A DNA stretch of 64,000 bases from an uncultured Polaribacter sp. (GCA_943846595.1 OX044355.1:744001-808000), one strand, 5' to 3'; shown: positions 15,313-23,888, counted from the first letter of the stretch. Notes: generated by a model not told the origin, from the sequence alone. Made by a program: numbers and translations.

Positions 15313-15590
15313 ATGAAATACAAAAACATTAGAGAGGAAGAACTGAAAAACAAAGTAGGAGCTGAATGATTTAAGCAATTTGATACAACTAACACATAAT
15401 TTCAAATACAGAAATTGACGAAATTCAATGTAGATATATTGCTTATAAATTAGAGTTAAATCAAGTGGGAAAAATTACACTAATAGAAAATACAGAAGAG
15501 CACAAATTCACTTTCTTTACAGACAATGGTTCTTTCAAAGTAACGACAGTTAATCTGCCTTTACCAATAAGTTCAGTTATTAGGAATTAG
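15313..15590 (+). pseudogene. Decayed gene ending in the 57-bp coding tail
   Basis: An ATG at 15313 opens MKYKNIREEELKNKVGAE and then meets TGA at 15367, where TGG would continue as WFKQFDTTN. That start resembles the N-terminus of Eco57I-like restriction-modification proteins of Bacteroidota (inference from memory of the family). After a frame change near 15393, the frame runs open through IQCRYIAYKLELNQVGK, ITLIENTEEHKFTFFTDNGS and FKVTTVNLPLPISSVIRN to TAG at 15588. The gene is broken by a stop, a frameshift and probably a large internal deletion, or the two ends come from different genes. A -7 box TATATTTG lies at 15188-15195. Confidence 0.6.
15534..15590 (+). repeat. 57-bp coding-tail repeat, full copy with upstream coding context
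   Basis: It reads FKVTTVNLPLPISSVIRN plus TAG. This is the only copy preceded not by the shared terminator but by about 45 further open codons, which shows the repeat is the 3' end of a gene. Confidence 0.85.
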
Positions 15591-15591
15591 T

Positions 15592-15599
15592 TATATTTG
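15592..15599 (+). promoter_or_regulatory. -7 box TATATTTG for the first BspA-like gene
   Basis: This is a perfect TAnnTTTG directly after the repeat stop codon and 16 bp upstream of the ATG at 15616. Confidence 0.65.
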
Positions 15600-15615
15600 A
15601 AAAACATTTATAATT

Positions 15616-16701
15616 ATGAAAAAATATATTACTCTTTTCATTTTGCTTAATTCTTTTTGGATTAATGCACAAACCCCAATAACAGATGCTAATATTGAAG
15701 ATGCTATCAATACTTGTTTATCTACAAATCCAGTTGATGGAATGTGTAGTGATAGTGAATATGGTGCAATGCCAGATTGGGATGTAAGTAATGTGATAAA
15801 TCCGCCCAATAACCCTTTTATATCATACAGAGATACTTTTAATGCCAATATTAGTATGTGGAATGTTAGTAATATGGTTTCTATGTTTGGTTTTTTTAAC
15901 AGTATTTCTGCATTCAACCAAGATTTAGGAGATTGGGATGTGAGTAGTGTTACTGATATGCGTTATATGTTTCAAAATGCAACTTCATTTAACCAAGATA
16001 TAGGAGATTGGGATGTTAGTAGTGTTACTGATATGCGTAATATGTTTCAAAATGCAACTTCATTTAACCAAGATATAGGAGATTGGGATGTGAGTAATGT
16101 AGAAAAAATGAATTTTACTTTTTCTGAAACAGAAAACATAGGTTCTTTAGGTATTGGTTCTTGGAATACACAAAGTGTTACAGAAATGCGTTTTACATTT
16201 TTTGATAGTAATTTTAATCACGATATTAGTGCTTGGGACATAAGTAATGTTACTGATATGTTTAGGATATTTATGGGGTCAGACCTTTCAACCTATAACT
16301 ACGATTTAATATTAAACGGATGGGCACAACAGTCAGTCCAGTCAGATGTTCAAATCGGTGAAGTAGAAGCATCCTATTGTAATGGAGCAGATGCAAGACA
16401 GAGATTAATAGATGATTTTGGTTGGACTATTACCGATGGAGGTTTAGATTGCTCTACTGCTGGAGTTGAAGATGAAAACCGATTGAATATTTCAATATAT
16501 CCAAATCCAGTAAAAGATAAATTATATATTCAAGGTTTATCAAACACCTCAAAAGTGTCAATAAACAATGTATTAGGCAAGTTAGTATTATCTGAAACTA
16601 CAAAAAGTGAAATAGATGTAGATAATTTACAAAGTGGTATTTACATAATAAAGATTGTAGATGAGCAAAAAGAAATTATTAGAAAGTTCATAAAGAACTA
16701 A
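15616..16701 (+). CDS. BspA-like repeat surface protein with T9SS sorting domain (copy 1)
   Basis: This 361-aa protein has a signal peptide ending near FWINAQ. About seven DUF285/BspA-type units of the form [20 protein letters not shown] (about 25 residues each) follow, then a short non-repeat segment, and a type IX secretion C-terminal domain ([15 protein letters not shown] ... IIRKFIKN). It is expected at the cell surface, where such proteins are linked to adhesion in other bacteria. The last 110 residues are almost identical to those of the next gene, which indicates recent duplication or gene conversion. It is one cassette-like unit with its own promoter and terminator. Confidence 0.85.
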   Translation: MKKYITLFILLNSFWINAQTPITDANIEDAINTCLSTNPVDGMCSDSEYGAMPDWDVSNVINPPNNPFISYRDTFNANISMWNVSNMVSMFGFFNSISAFNQDLGDWDVSSVTDMRYMFQNATSFNQDIGDWDVSSVTDMRNMFQNATSFNQDIGDWDVSNVEKMNFTFSETENIGSLGIGSWNTQSVTEMRFTFFDSNFNHDISAWDISNVTDMFRIFMGSDLSTYNYDLILNGWAQQSVQSDVQIGEVEASYCNGADARQRLIDDFGWTITDGGLDCSTAGVEDENRLNISIYPNPVKDKLYIQGLSNTSKVSINNVLGKLVLSETTKSEIDVDNLQSGIYIIKIVDEQKEIIRKFIKN

Positions 16702-16723
16702 CCTCATTTTAAAACCTATTAAA

Positions 16724-16751
16724 AACTCTTACAAAATGTAGGGGTTTTTCT
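16724..16751 (+). terminator. Shared cassette terminator (after BspA-like copy 1)
   Basis: The stem AACTCTTAC/GTAGGGGTT, with G-U pairs and the loop AAAAT, is followed by a T run. It is the same family as at 9772. Confidence 0.85.
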
Positions 16752-16808
16752 TTTAAAGTAGCAACAGTTAACCTCCCTTTACCGATAAGTTCAGTTGTTA
16801 GAAATTAA
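16752..16808 (+). repeat. 57-bp coding-tail repeat, full copy
   Basis: It reads FKVATVNLPLPISSVVRN plus TAA and is identical to the copy at 18620-18676. Confidence 0.85.
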
Positions 16809-16809
16809 G

Positions 16810-16817
16810 TATATTTG
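16810..16817 (+). promoter_or_regulatory. -7 box TATATTTG for the second BspA-like gene
   Basis: This is a perfect TAnnTTTG. It overlaps the nominal in-frame TTG at 16815, so translation must start further downstream. Confidence 0.65.
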
Positions 16818-16829
16818 AGAAAAAATATT

Positions 16830-18569
16830 TTGAAGAAATATATTACACTTTTCATTGTTTTTAATTCTTTTTGGTTTAACGCACAAACTCCAATAACCAA
16901 TTCTAATATTCAAGATGCTATAGATACTTGTTTATCTACAAATCCAGTCGATGGTATGTGTAATGATAGTGAATATGGTGCAATGCCAGATTGGGATGTG
17001 AGTAACGTTACTGATATGAGTTATGCGTTTAAAGATAAAACTGAATTTAATGCAGATATCAGTTCTTGGGATGTGAGTAGTGTTACAAGTATGCAGAGTA
17101 TGTTTAAATTCGCTGCCTCTTTTAACCAAGATATTGGTTCTTGGGATGTGAGTAGTGTTACAGATATGGAGTATATGTTTGTGGATGCATATGATTTCAA
17201 TCAAGACATAGGTTCTTGGGATGTTAGTAGTGTTACTAATATGGTGTTGATGTTTTTTGGTGCAAATTCTTTCAATCAAGACATAGGTTCTTGGGATGTG
17301 AGTAATGTTACTAATATGTGGGCTATGTTTTACGAAGCAACTTCTTTTAACCAAGATATTGGTTCTTGGGATGTGAGTAGTGTTACAAGTATGCAGAGTA
17401 TGTTTAAATTCGCTGCCTCTTTTAACCAAGATATTGGTTCTTGGGATGTGAGTAGTGTTACAGATATGGGGTCTATGTTTGAAGTTACTGCTTTTAACCA
17501 AGATATTAGTTCTTGGGATGTGAGTAGTGTTACAGATATGGAATATATGTTTAGAGCAGCCTCTTTTAATCAAGATATTGGTTCTTGGGATGTGAGTAAT
17601 GTTACTAATATGGAATATATGTTTCACGAAGCAACTTCTTTTAACCAAGATATTGGTTCTTGGGATGTGAGTAGTGTGGCTACAATGAGGTGGATGTTTG
17701 GTGGAGCTACTGCTTTTAACCAAGATATTGGTTCTTGGGATGTGAGCAGTGTTACAATTATGTATACTATGTTTCACGGAGCAACTTCTTTTAACCAAGA
17801 TATTGGTTCTTGGGATGTGAGTAGTGTTACAAGTATGCAGAGTATGTTTTTTGGTGCAAATTCATTCAATCAAAACATAGGTTCTTGGGATGTGAGTAGT
17901 GTGACTGATATGACTGGGATGTTTTATGCTACTGATTTTAATCAAGACATAGGTTCTTGGGATGTTAGTAGTGTTACAAGTATGAGTTATATGTTTTATG
18001 CTACTGCTTTTAATCAAGATATTAGTTCTTGGGATGTGAGTAGTGTGACTCATATGACTGGTATGTTTAGAGCAGCCTCTTTTAATCAAGACATAAGTGC
18101 TTGGGATGTTAGTAATGTGACAGTTATGAATGATATTTTTAATGGCGCGGGACTCTCTTCAGATAACTATGATAGATTATTAAATAGTTGGTCAGAATTA
18201 AACCTTACTCAAAATATTGAATTTGGTGCTCAAAGGATTAATTATTGTAACGGAGCAGATGCAAGACAGAGATTAATAGATGATTTTGGTTGGACTATTA
18301 CCGATGGAGGTTTAGATTGTGCTACTGCTGGAGTGGAAGATGAAAACCTATTGACTATTTCAATATATCCAAATCCAGTAAAAGATAAATTATATATTCA
18401 AGGATTATCAAACACCTCAAAAGTGTCAATAAACAATGTATTAGGCAAGTTAGTATTATCTGAAACTACAAAAAGTGAAATAGATGTAGATAATTTACAA
18501 AGTGGTATTTACATAATAAAGATTGTAGATGAGCAAAAAGAAATTATTAGAAAGTTCATAAAGAACTAA
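16830..18569 (+). CDS. BspA-like repeat surface protein with T9SS sorting domain (copy 2)
   Basis: This protein is 579 aa if read from the TTG at 16830. That codon aligns with the ATG of copy 1 (MKKYITLF versus TTG-KKYITLF), whereas the in-frame TTG at 16815 lies within the -7 box. A signal peptide ends near FWFNAQ. It is followed by about 16 BspA/DUF285 units of about 25 residues ([20 protein letters not shown]) and a T9SS C-terminal domain. Two stretches of the repeat array exactly 300 bp apart (around 17066 and 17366) are identical, which marks an internal duplication of four units. It is likely a surface adhesin-type protein. Confidence 0.85.
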   Translation: MKKYITLFIVFNSFWFNAQTPITNSNIQDAIDTCLSTNPVDGMCNDSEYGAMPDWDVSNVTDMSYAFKDKTEFNADISSWDVSSVTSMQSMFKFAASFNQDIGSWDVSSVTDMEYMFVDAYDFNQDIGSWDVSSVTNMVLMFFGANSFNQDIGSWDVSNVTNMWAMFYEATSFNQDIGSWDVSSVTSMQSMFKFAASFNQDIGSWDVSSVTDMGSMFEVTAFNQDISSWDVSSVTDMEYMFRAASFNQDIGSWDVSNVTNMEYMFHEATSFNQDIGSWDVSSVATMRWMFGGATAFNQDIGSWDVSSVTIMYTMFHGATSFNQDIGSWDVSSVTSMQSMFFGANSFNQNIGSWDVSSVTDMTGMFYATDFNQDIGSWDVSSVTSMSYMFYATAFNQDISSWDVSSVTHMTGMFRAASFNQDISAWDVSNVTVMNDIFNGAGLSSDNYDRLLNSWSELNLTQNIEFGAQRINYCNGADARQRLIDDFGWTITDGGLDCATAGVEDENLLTISIYPNPVKDKLYIQGLSNTSKVSINNVLGKLVLSETTKSEIDVDNLQSGIYIIKIVDEQKEIIRKFIKN

Positions 18570-18591
18570 CCTCATTTTAAAACCTATTAAA

Positions 18592-18619
18592 AACTCTTAC
18601 AAAATGTAGGGGTTTTTCT
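18592..18619 (+). terminator. Shared cassette terminator (after BspA-like copy 2)
   Basis: It is identical to the hairpin at 16724-16751. The whole linker is duplicated. Confidence 0.85.
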
Positions 18620-18676
18620 TTTAAAGTAGCAACAGTTAACCTCCCTTTACCGATAAGTTCAGTTGTTAGAAATTAA
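18620..18676 (+). repeat. 57-bp coding-tail repeat, full copy
   Basis: It reads FKVATVNLPLPISSVVRN plus TAA and is identical to 16752-16808. Confidence 0.85.
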
Positions 18677-18677
18677 G

Positions 18678-18685
18678 TATATTTG
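18678..18685 (+). promoter_or_regulatory. -7 box TATATTTG for the third BspA-like gene
   Basis: This is a perfect TAnnTTTG, 12 bp before the TTG start at 18698. Confidence 0.65.
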
Positions 18686-18697
18686 AGAAAAAATATT

Positions 18698-20386
18698 TTG
18701 AAGAAATATATTACACTTTTCATTGTTTTTAATTCTTTTTGGTTTAACGCACAAACTCCAATAACCAATTCTAATATTCAAGATGCTATAACCACCTGTT
18801 TAGACACAAACCCTATAGATGGAATGTGTAGTGATAGTGAATATGGTACAATCTCTGATTGGGATGTAAGTAATGTTACTGATATGAGTGAAGCATTTAG
18901 AGGTAAATCTTTCAATGGAGATATCAGCTCTTGGAATGTGAGTAGTGTGACTGATATGACTGGGATGTTTAAAGAAGCATCTTTCGATGGAGATATCGGT
19001 TCTTGGGATGTAAGTAGTGTGACTGATATGACTGGGATGTTTTCTGGTGCAATTTTATTCAGTAAAGATATTGGTTCTTGGGACGTAAGTAGTGTGATTG
19101 ATATGTCAGATATGTTTTCTGGTGCATCTCGTTTCTCTAGAAATATTAATACTTGGAATGTGAGTAGTGTGACTGATATGTCAGGGATGTTTATTGAATG
19201 CCCTGTAGCTTTCCCTCTCAACTCTTGGGATGTAAGTAGTGTGACTGATATGTCTTATATGTTTTCACAAAGGTCTGGTACACCTGATATCAGCTCTTGG
19301 AATGTGAGTAGTGTGACTGATATGACTGGGATGTTTGAAGCAGCAGCATCTTTCAATGGAGATATCGGTTCTTGGGATGTAAGTAGTGTGACTGATATGA
19401 CTGGGATGTTTGAAGCAGCAGCAGCTTTCAATCAAGACATTGGTTCTTGGGATGTGAGTAGTGTTACTAATATGAAAGATATGTTTAGTGAAGCAGAAGT
19501 TTTCAATCAAGATATTGGTTCTTGGGATGTGAGTAGTGTGACTGATATGTTTAAGATGTTTAGTGAAGCAGCAGCTTTCAATCAAGATATTGGTTCTTGG
19601 GATGTGAGTAGCGTGACTGATATGTATGGGATGTTTAGAAAGGCAGCAGCTTTCCATCAAGATATTGGTTCTTGGGATGTGAGCAGTGTGACTGATATGA
19701 GATATATGTTTTATAATGCAGACACTTTCAATAAAAATATTGGTTCTTGGGATGTGAGTAGTGTGACGAATATTGCGGGTATGTTTTTTGGTGCAAATAC
19801 TTTCAATCAAAACATCGGCTCTTGGGATGTGAGTAATTTGACGATGTTGAATGGGATGTTTTTTGGTGCAAATTCTTTCAATCAAGACATTGGTTCTTGG
19901 GATGTGAGTAGTGTGACTGATATGTATAAGATGTTTGAAGCAGCAGCAGCTTTCAATCAAGACATCAGTTCTTGGGATGTGAGTAGTGTGACTGAAATGA
20001 GATATATGTTTTCTGGTGCATCTAATTTCAATCAAGATATATCTAATTGGTGTGTTTCTAATATTAATTCAGAACCATATAGTTTTAGTTCTAGCTCACC
20101 ACTAACACAAGAAAATAAACCTATTTGGGGTACTTGTCCTGCTCTTGGAATAGATGACCAAAATTTAACAAGCATTTCCATTTATCCTAACCCTGTTAAT
20201 GATAAACTATTTATTCAAGGTGTATCAGATGTATCAGAAATATCTATTTATGATGTATTAGGAAAATTAGTATTGGCAAAAACAACATCAAGCGAAATAG
20301 AGGTATCTAATCTTAAAAAAGGTATCTATATTATAAAGATTGTAACTGAACAAAAAGAAACTATTCAAAAGTTTATTAAGAACTAA
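18698..20386 (+). CDS. BspA-like repeat surface protein with T9SS sorting domain (copy 3)
   Basis: This protein is 562 aa from the TTG at 18698, chosen by alignment with copies 1 and 2. A signal peptide is followed by about 16-17 BspA/DUF285 units ([14 protein letters not shown] and variants) and a T9SS C-terminal domain. The 5' end is almost identical to copy 2, but the sorting domain is diverged ([20 protein letters not shown]), and a Cys-containing last unit (NWCVSNINSEP) is unique. The gene is therefore a mosaic: front half recently shared, back half old. It is followed by a diverged terminator and no further 57-bp repeat. Confidence 0.85.
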   Translation: MKKYITLFIVFNSFWFNAQTPITNSNIQDAITTCLDTNPIDGMCSDSEYGTISDWDVSNVTDMSEAFRGKSFNGDISSWNVSSVTDMTGMFKEASFDGDIGSWDVSSVTDMTGMFSGAILFSKDIGSWDVSSVIDMSDMFSGASRFSRNINTWNVSSVTDMSGMFIECPVAFPLNSWDVSSVTDMSYMFSQRSGTPDISSWNVSSVTDMTGMFEAAASFNGDIGSWDVSSVTDMTGMFEAAAAFNQDIGSWDVSSVTNMKDMFSEAEVFNQDIGSWDVSSVTDMFKMFSEAAAFNQDIGSWDVSSVTDMYGMFRKAAAFHQDIGSWDVSSVTDMRYMFYNADTFNKNIGSWDVSSVTNIAGMFFGANTFNQNIGSWDVSNLTMLNGMFFGANSFNQDIGSWDVSSVTDMYKMFEAAAAFNQDISSWDVSSVTEMRYMFSGASNFNQDISNWCVSNINSEPYSFSSSSPLTQENKPIWGTCPALGIDDQNLTSISIYPNPVNDKLFIQGVSDVSEISIYDVLGKLVLAKTTSSEIEVSNLKKGIYIIKIVTEQKETIQKFIKN

Positions 20387-20409
20387 ACACTTTCTTATAA
20401 AACATTAAG

Positions 20410-20440
20410 AACCCATTCAGAAATGTTTGGGTTTTTTTTG
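20410..20440 (+). terminator. Diverged cassette terminator (after BspA-like copy 3)
   Basis: The AACCCA/TGGGTT stem with an AGAAATG loop and eight T is a variant of the shared hairpin. Confidence 0.8.
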
Positions 20441-20467
20441 TTTCTATATTTATTAAATAAAAATATG

Positions 20468-20475
20468 TATATTTG
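20468..20475 (+). promoter_or_regulatory. -7 box TATATTTG of the recombination module
   Basis: This is a perfect TAnnTTTG 25 bp upstream of the ATG at 20501 and 1 bp upstream of a dyad. Confidence 0.65.
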
Positions 20476-20476
20476 A

Positions 20477-20500
20477 AAACATTACAAATATGTAACGTTT
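20477..20500. promoter_or_regulatory. Dyad operator ending at the start codon
   Basis: The 10-bp arms AAACATTACA and TGTAACGTTT are separated by AATA and match as an inverted repeat at 9 of 10 positions. The dyad lies between the -7 box and the ATG, where a bound repressor would block transcription or its start. The MerR-like product of the next gene is the natural candidate (inference). Confidence 0.6.
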
Positions 20501-21310
20501 ATGAAAATGGAAATAAAAAGAAACTATTTAGCAGATACAGATTGGTTTGATTACCAATTTATTTGTGGGTTTTTATATGAAAATCATAGTGTTAAGGAGT
20601 TTTTAAATGAACCAAAATACAAGATAGGAGATGAAGCAATATCCTCTCGAGTATTGAAGCATTGGCACGATACAGAGATTTTAGAGGATAATAGACCAAA
20701 AGGTAAAGGTTGGCGTAAATTTAGCTTTACAGAGGTTGTATGGATTAGTATTGTATCGCAACTTCGAAAGTTTGGATTGGATTTAAAAAAGATTAAAAAA
20801 GTTAAAGAGTATTTGGGTACTTTTAATTCAACAGAAAATCAATCCCAATGCCCTTTATTAGACTTTTATATTGCTCATTTTATGTCTTCAAAGATGCCTA
20901 TTAAATTATTGGTTTTTGACACAGGAGAAGCATTGATAGGAAGACAAGTTGCAATTGATTTAGCAGTACAATATGGATTTATAAAAGATGATTATATATC
21001 TGTAGATTTAGGTAAATTAATGAATAAGAGATTTAAAGGCAAAAGAGTTAAAACAGATTACACGAATTACTCATTGAGTAGTATTGAAAAAGAAATTCAG
21101 CAAGGAATATACTATGAGGATGTGAAGTCAATAAAAATTAATGTTAATGGTAATAAAGATATTCTTTTAACAAAAGAACATATCAAGAACAGTCGAGATG
21201 AGATAAAAGTATTACTGCAAAAAACAGGAGAATATTACGAAGAAAGTTCTGTAAGAACAGGAAAAGGTAAACACTATAAACTTGTAGAGAAAAAGAAATT
21301 AAAAAAATAA
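20501..21310 (+). CDS. MerR-like DNA-binding protein of a recombinase module
   Basis: This 269-aa protein has a MerR-type winged-helix region at about residues 45-110 (ISSRVLKHWHDTEIL, RKFSFTEVVWISIVSQLRKFGLDLKKIKKV). The C-terminal part is alpha/beta without a recognised domain and ends in a lysine-rich tail. The order MerR-like protein, 46-aa protein, large serine recombinase recurs in flavobacterial mobile regions (family knowledge), so a role in controlling integration is likely. It is preceded by a perfect -7 box and a dyad that fit self-regulation. The ATG at 20501 is used; an in-frame ATG at 20507 is an alternative. Confidence 0.7.
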   Translation: MKMEIKRNYLADTDWFDYQFICGFLYENHSVKEFLNEPKYKIGDEAISSRVLKHWHDTEILEDNRPKGKGWRKFSFTEVVWISIVSQLRKFGLDLKKIKKVKEYLGTFNSTENQSQCPLLDFYIAHFMSSKMPIKLLVFDTGEALIGRQVAIDLAVQYGFIKDDYISVDLGKLMNKRFKGKRVKTDYTNYSLSSIEKEIQQGIYYEDVKSIKINVNGNKDILLTKEHIKNSRDEIKVLLQKTGEYYEESSVRTGKGKHYKLVEKKKLKK

Positions 21311-21387
21311 GGGACGCCCCCATTCAAGGCAATTTGAATAGATACTTACAAATGGAAGCCCCAACGTAAGGATGTATTACAATAATA

Positions 21388-21528
21388 ATGTTATCTATAG
21401 AAAAATGTAACAAAGTATTAAACAAAAAAGAAAAAAAGTACAGTAACGAACAGGTAAAAGTCATAAGAGATTATCTCTATCAGATGGCTATAGTTATTGA
21501 TGAATTAAAATCTAAAACCAATGAATAA
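21388..21528 (+). CDS. 46-aa protein preceding the serine recombinase
   Basis: The sequence starts MLSIEKCNKVLNKKEKKYSN and continues with a helical segment (VIRDYLYQMAIVIDELK). Its stop overlaps the recombinase ATG by 8 bp, which fits translational coupling. Small proteins with a similar KCN..L...KKY start precede large serine recombinases in other Bacteroidota. It may be a directionality or accessory factor (inference). Confidence 0.6.
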   Translation: MLSIEKCNKVLNKKEKKYSNEQVKVIRDYLYQMAIVIDELKSKTNE

Positions 21529-23137
21529 TCTACAAGGGAAAAGAGCCATTCTTTATAGAAGAGTTAGTACTACAGACCAAAAAGTATTTGGGAATAGTTT
21601 AAACGCTCAACAAGGTAGTTTAAGAGACTTTTGTGAAAAGAACTCAATGAATATAGTCAAGGAGTTTCAAGAGGATTATTCGGCAAAGAATTTCAATAGA
21701 CCTGAATGGAAAAGATTGAATGCTTTTGCAAAAAAGAATAAAAAAGATATTGACTATTTACTTGTGGTTGATTGGGATAGGTTTTCAAGAAATGTATATG
21801 AAGCATTAGGTGTCATTAATGATTTTAAGAATATTGGAATAGAGGTTAATTGTATTGGTAAATGGATAAACTATAATGACCCTGCCCAAACAATGATGCA
21901 ATTGATGTATTTAGGAATGCCCGAAGTTGATAATAAGATACGAAGTCAAAAAGTACAAACAGGAATGCGACAGGGACTAAAAGAAGGGCGTTGGAATGTT
22001 ATGCAACCCATTGGGTATGTTTCAGGGAAAGATGAATTAGGAAAGACATTGATGCAATTAGACCCAATTAAAGGACATCTTATCAAAGATTTATTTTCTA
22101 TGTTCTCATTGGGAATGTATTCTCAAAATGAAATTCTCAAAATGTCAAAATTTAGAAAACTAAAACTATCTAAAAGTACTTTAAGTAGAGTTTTAAGGAA
22201 TATCCTTTATGTTGGAGATATTAAAGTTCCTGCAAAGTATGACGAACCTGAACAAATTGTAAAAGGTCTTCATAAGCCAATAGTTTCAAGAGAGGTATTT
22301 AATAAAGTGCAATATTTATTGGCTTCAAGAAATAGAAACACAAGTAAGCAGAATAAAATGAGAGATGATATGTACTTACGAGGTCATCTTAAATGTGTAA
22401 AATGTGGAGGTAATTTAACAGGGAGTGCATCTACAAGTAAGACAGGTAAAAAACATTATTACTACCATTGCAACAGAGCGAAAGGATGTAAGGAGAGTTT
22501 TAAAGTAAAAGATGCTCATAATGAGTTAATCCATTTATTCCGTGACTTGAAACCCCCTGTTGAGGTGTGTGATTTATTTGAATTAGTATTGGAGGATTAC
22601 TATAAGACATCAAAGCAAACTCAATACAATGATATAAGAAGAGTAAAATCTGAAATTGAAGGTTTAGAACTCAAAAAAGATAAGTTGTTGGATAAGTTAT
22701 TAGATGAGGTTATATCAAACGATTTATTCAAAAAGCACACTCAAAATATTGATAAAGAATTGACCGAAAAAAGAAATGAATTATCAAACCTCAACGATTA
22801 CCAAAAGGATTTGAGCGAATACATAAATTATGGTTTGAAATTGATGCAAAATTTAGAAACATTCTTTGAACAAAGTGATGTTCATATCAAGAATAAATTA
22901 TTGAGTTCGATATTTGATGAAAAAATAGAATTTGATGGGCAAAAGTATCGAACCCCAAAGTTTAAAGAAGGGTTTGGTTTTATCTATCAGAAAATAAAGG
23001 AGTTACGATTATTAAAAAATAAAAAAGGAGACAAACTTTCGAATGTCTCCCATTTAGTACTCAAGGTGGGAATCGAACCCACACTCTCGAAAGAACTGGA
23101 TTTTGAATCCAGCGCGTCTACCAATTCCGCCACTTGA
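21521..23137 (+). CDS. Large serine recombinase
   Basis: This 538-aa site-specific recombinase has an N-terminal resolvase domain with YRRVSTTDQ (catalytic Ser) and the DWDRFSRN helix. A recombinase domain follows (about 165-275), then a zinc ribbon (CVKCGGNLTG ... YYHCNRAKGC, about 303-330) and a coiled coil (about 365-430). The true C-terminus probably lies near KKGDKLSNVS. The last about 30 codons (VGIEPTLSKELDFESSAS...) are the antisense of the tRNA-Leu gene, so the original stop has been lost or the gene was fused to the tRNA on integration. It lies in a coupled run with the MerR-like and 46-aa genes. Confidence 0.88.
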   Translation: MNNLQGKRAILYRRVSTTDQKVFGNSLNAQQGSLRDFCEKNSMNIVKEFQEDYSAKNFNRPEWKRLNAFAKKNKKDIDYLLVVDWDRFSRNVYEALGVINDFKNIGIEVNCIGKWINYNDPAQTMMQLMYLGMPEVDNKIRSQKVQTGMRQGLKEGRWNVMQPIGYVSGKDELGKTLMQLDPIKGHLIKDLFSMFSLGMYSQNEILKMSKFRKLKLSKSTLSRVLRNILYVGDIKVPAKYDEPEQIVKGLHKPIVSREVFNKVQYLLASRNRNTSKQNKMRDDMYLRGHLKCVKCGGNLTGSASTSKTGKKHYYYHCNRAKGCKESFKVKDAHNELIHLFRDLKPPVEVCDLFELVLEDYYKTSKQTQYNDIRRVKSEIEGLELKKDKLLDKLLDEVISNDLFKKHTQNIDKELTEKRNELSNLNDYQKDLSEYINYGLKLMQNLETFFEQSDVHIKNKLLSSIFDEKIEFDGQKYRTPKFKEGFGFIYQKIKELRLLKNKKGDKLSNVSHLVLKVGIEPTLSKELDFESSASTNSAT

Positions 23138-23139
23138 GC
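23058..23139 (-). tRNA. tRNA-Leu (anticodon CAA)
   Basis: On the minus strand the sequence begins GCTCAAGTGGCGGAATTGG. It has a seven-pair acceptor stem (G1-U72 wobble), a D arm with GG, an anticodon stem CTGGA/TCCAG with loop TTCAAAA, a short variable stem, and the T loop GGTTCGATTCC. The discriminator base is A and CCA is not encoded. The 5' half (23097-23139) is repeated at 32488-32530, so this gene is a hybrid restored by the tyrosine-integrase element. No clear TAnnTTTG box lies upstream of it. Confidence 0.92.
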
Positions 23140-23140
23140 A
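23097..23140. repeat. 44-bp att direct repeat, left copy (in tRNA-Leu)
   Basis: It is identical to 32488-32531. It spans the tRNA 5' end through the anticodon stem-loop. The match ends at the next base on both sides. Confidence 0.9.
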
Positions 23141-23433
23141 ATTACTTGATAATTAATATGTTATGGAGTGTTTTAGTGTTTTTTTCTTGATTTTTATTTC
23201 AAAATTCGTACACCTTAACGTACACCTAATGTATAACTACCTTTTGGTATGGGTCAAAGATATAAACTCTTTACAGATAAATAAAGACCTATTTGATTTT
23301 CTTTTGAATTCTCTAAATTGAGATGCTATCATTGAAATAAAGCAGATTTACCGTGTTTCCATATTTTCTGGTTTATTTAATCAAGTTTTATCAAAAAGAT
23401 ATTTGACCATCTGTATTAATCACATTTTTAAAA
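23141..23433. other. Left end of the integrative element, no gene
   Basis: No protein gene is seen. The stretch holds the CGTACACC pair at 23207-23226 and otherwise AT-rich sequence. It serves as the upstream region of the hybrid tRNA-Leu gene but contains no clear TAnnTTTG in that direction. Confidence 0.5.
23207..23226. promoter_or_regulatory. Paired CGTACACC boxes, left end
   Basis: Two exact CGTACACC octamers are separated by TTAA, 66 bp inside the left att copy. The same pair with a 4-bp spacer occurs at 32321-32340. They are candidate arm-type integrase binding sites. Confidence 0.75.
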
Positions 23434-23454
23434 AGTTCAGTTGTTAGAAATTAA
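23434..23454 (+). repeat. Truncated copy of the 57-bp coding-tail repeat (3' end)
   Basis: Only the codons SSVVRN plus TAA remain. They are followed by the usual linker and a TATATTTA box before the next gene. Confidence 0.75.
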
Positions 23455-23502
23455 TTTATATTTACAATCAATCTAAAAACAATCAATTTAAAAACAAACA
23501 GT

Positions 23503-23856
23503 ATGAGAATCAAACAAATTTTAGTAGCCTTTTTATTTACAGCTTTAGTTATCAGTTGTGGAAACAAAGCAAAAGACATTGATGTAAGTGAGTTAAAAAC
23601 AGAATGCGAAGCAGTAGATGCTGTGATTACAGTTGCGGATGAAATATTGGAATTAGTGGAAGCTGTCGATTCTGAAGAGGGAGCTTCAGAAGAACAAAAA
23701 AAGGAATTCAAGCTCTTATATGAAAAAACAGAAGAAATTGAAGATTACCTAAAAGAATCTGATTTTAGTAAGAAAGCTTTTAAAAAATGCCCTAAATATG
23801 AAATTTTGGATTCGAAAATGGCCAAATCCAGAAAATCTAGAAAAATTTTTAAATAA
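23503..23856 (+). CDS. Small acidic lipoprotein, paralogue of 9386-9739
   Basis: This 117-aa protein has the same signal peptide as its paralogue (MRIKQILVAFLFTALVISC) and the same acidic core (EAVDSEEGASEEQKKEF), but a more diverged C-terminal half ending KSRKSRKIFK. Two Cys in the mature part are conserved (TECEA, KKCPKY). The function is unknown, and it is expected to be membrane-anchored by lipidation. It is flanked by a truncated 57-bp repeat upstream and by the shared terminator plus a full repeat downstream, exactly like its paralogue. Confidence 0.75.
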   Translation: MRIKQILVAFLFTALVISCGNKAKDIDVSELKTECEAVDAVITVADEILELVEAVDSEEGASEEQKKEFKLLYEKTEEIEDYLKESDFSKKAFKKCPKYEILDSKMAKSRKSRKIFK

Positions 23857-23888
23857 TTTTCTTTAGCTATTTTAAAATATCTTTAAAG

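Noticed and set aside
15187..15405. 72-aa antisense frame over the decayed gene region
   Set aside because: It lies opposite a -7 box and gene remnants, is Cys/Phe-rich and has no relatives that I recognise. The antisense frame 15591-15917 is likewise a shadow of BspA-like copy 1.
16932..17798. Long antisense reading frame of His/Thr/Ile-rich repeats within the second BspA-like gene
   Set aside because: It is the complement of the 75-bp repeat array; it has no signal, start or promoter of its own. The same holds for 17862-18089, 19265-20035 and 18778-19221.
17040..18110. Regularly spaced repeats that could suggest CRISPR
   Set aside because: The repeats are coding units of 72-75 bp without unique spacers, and no cas gene is present in the window.
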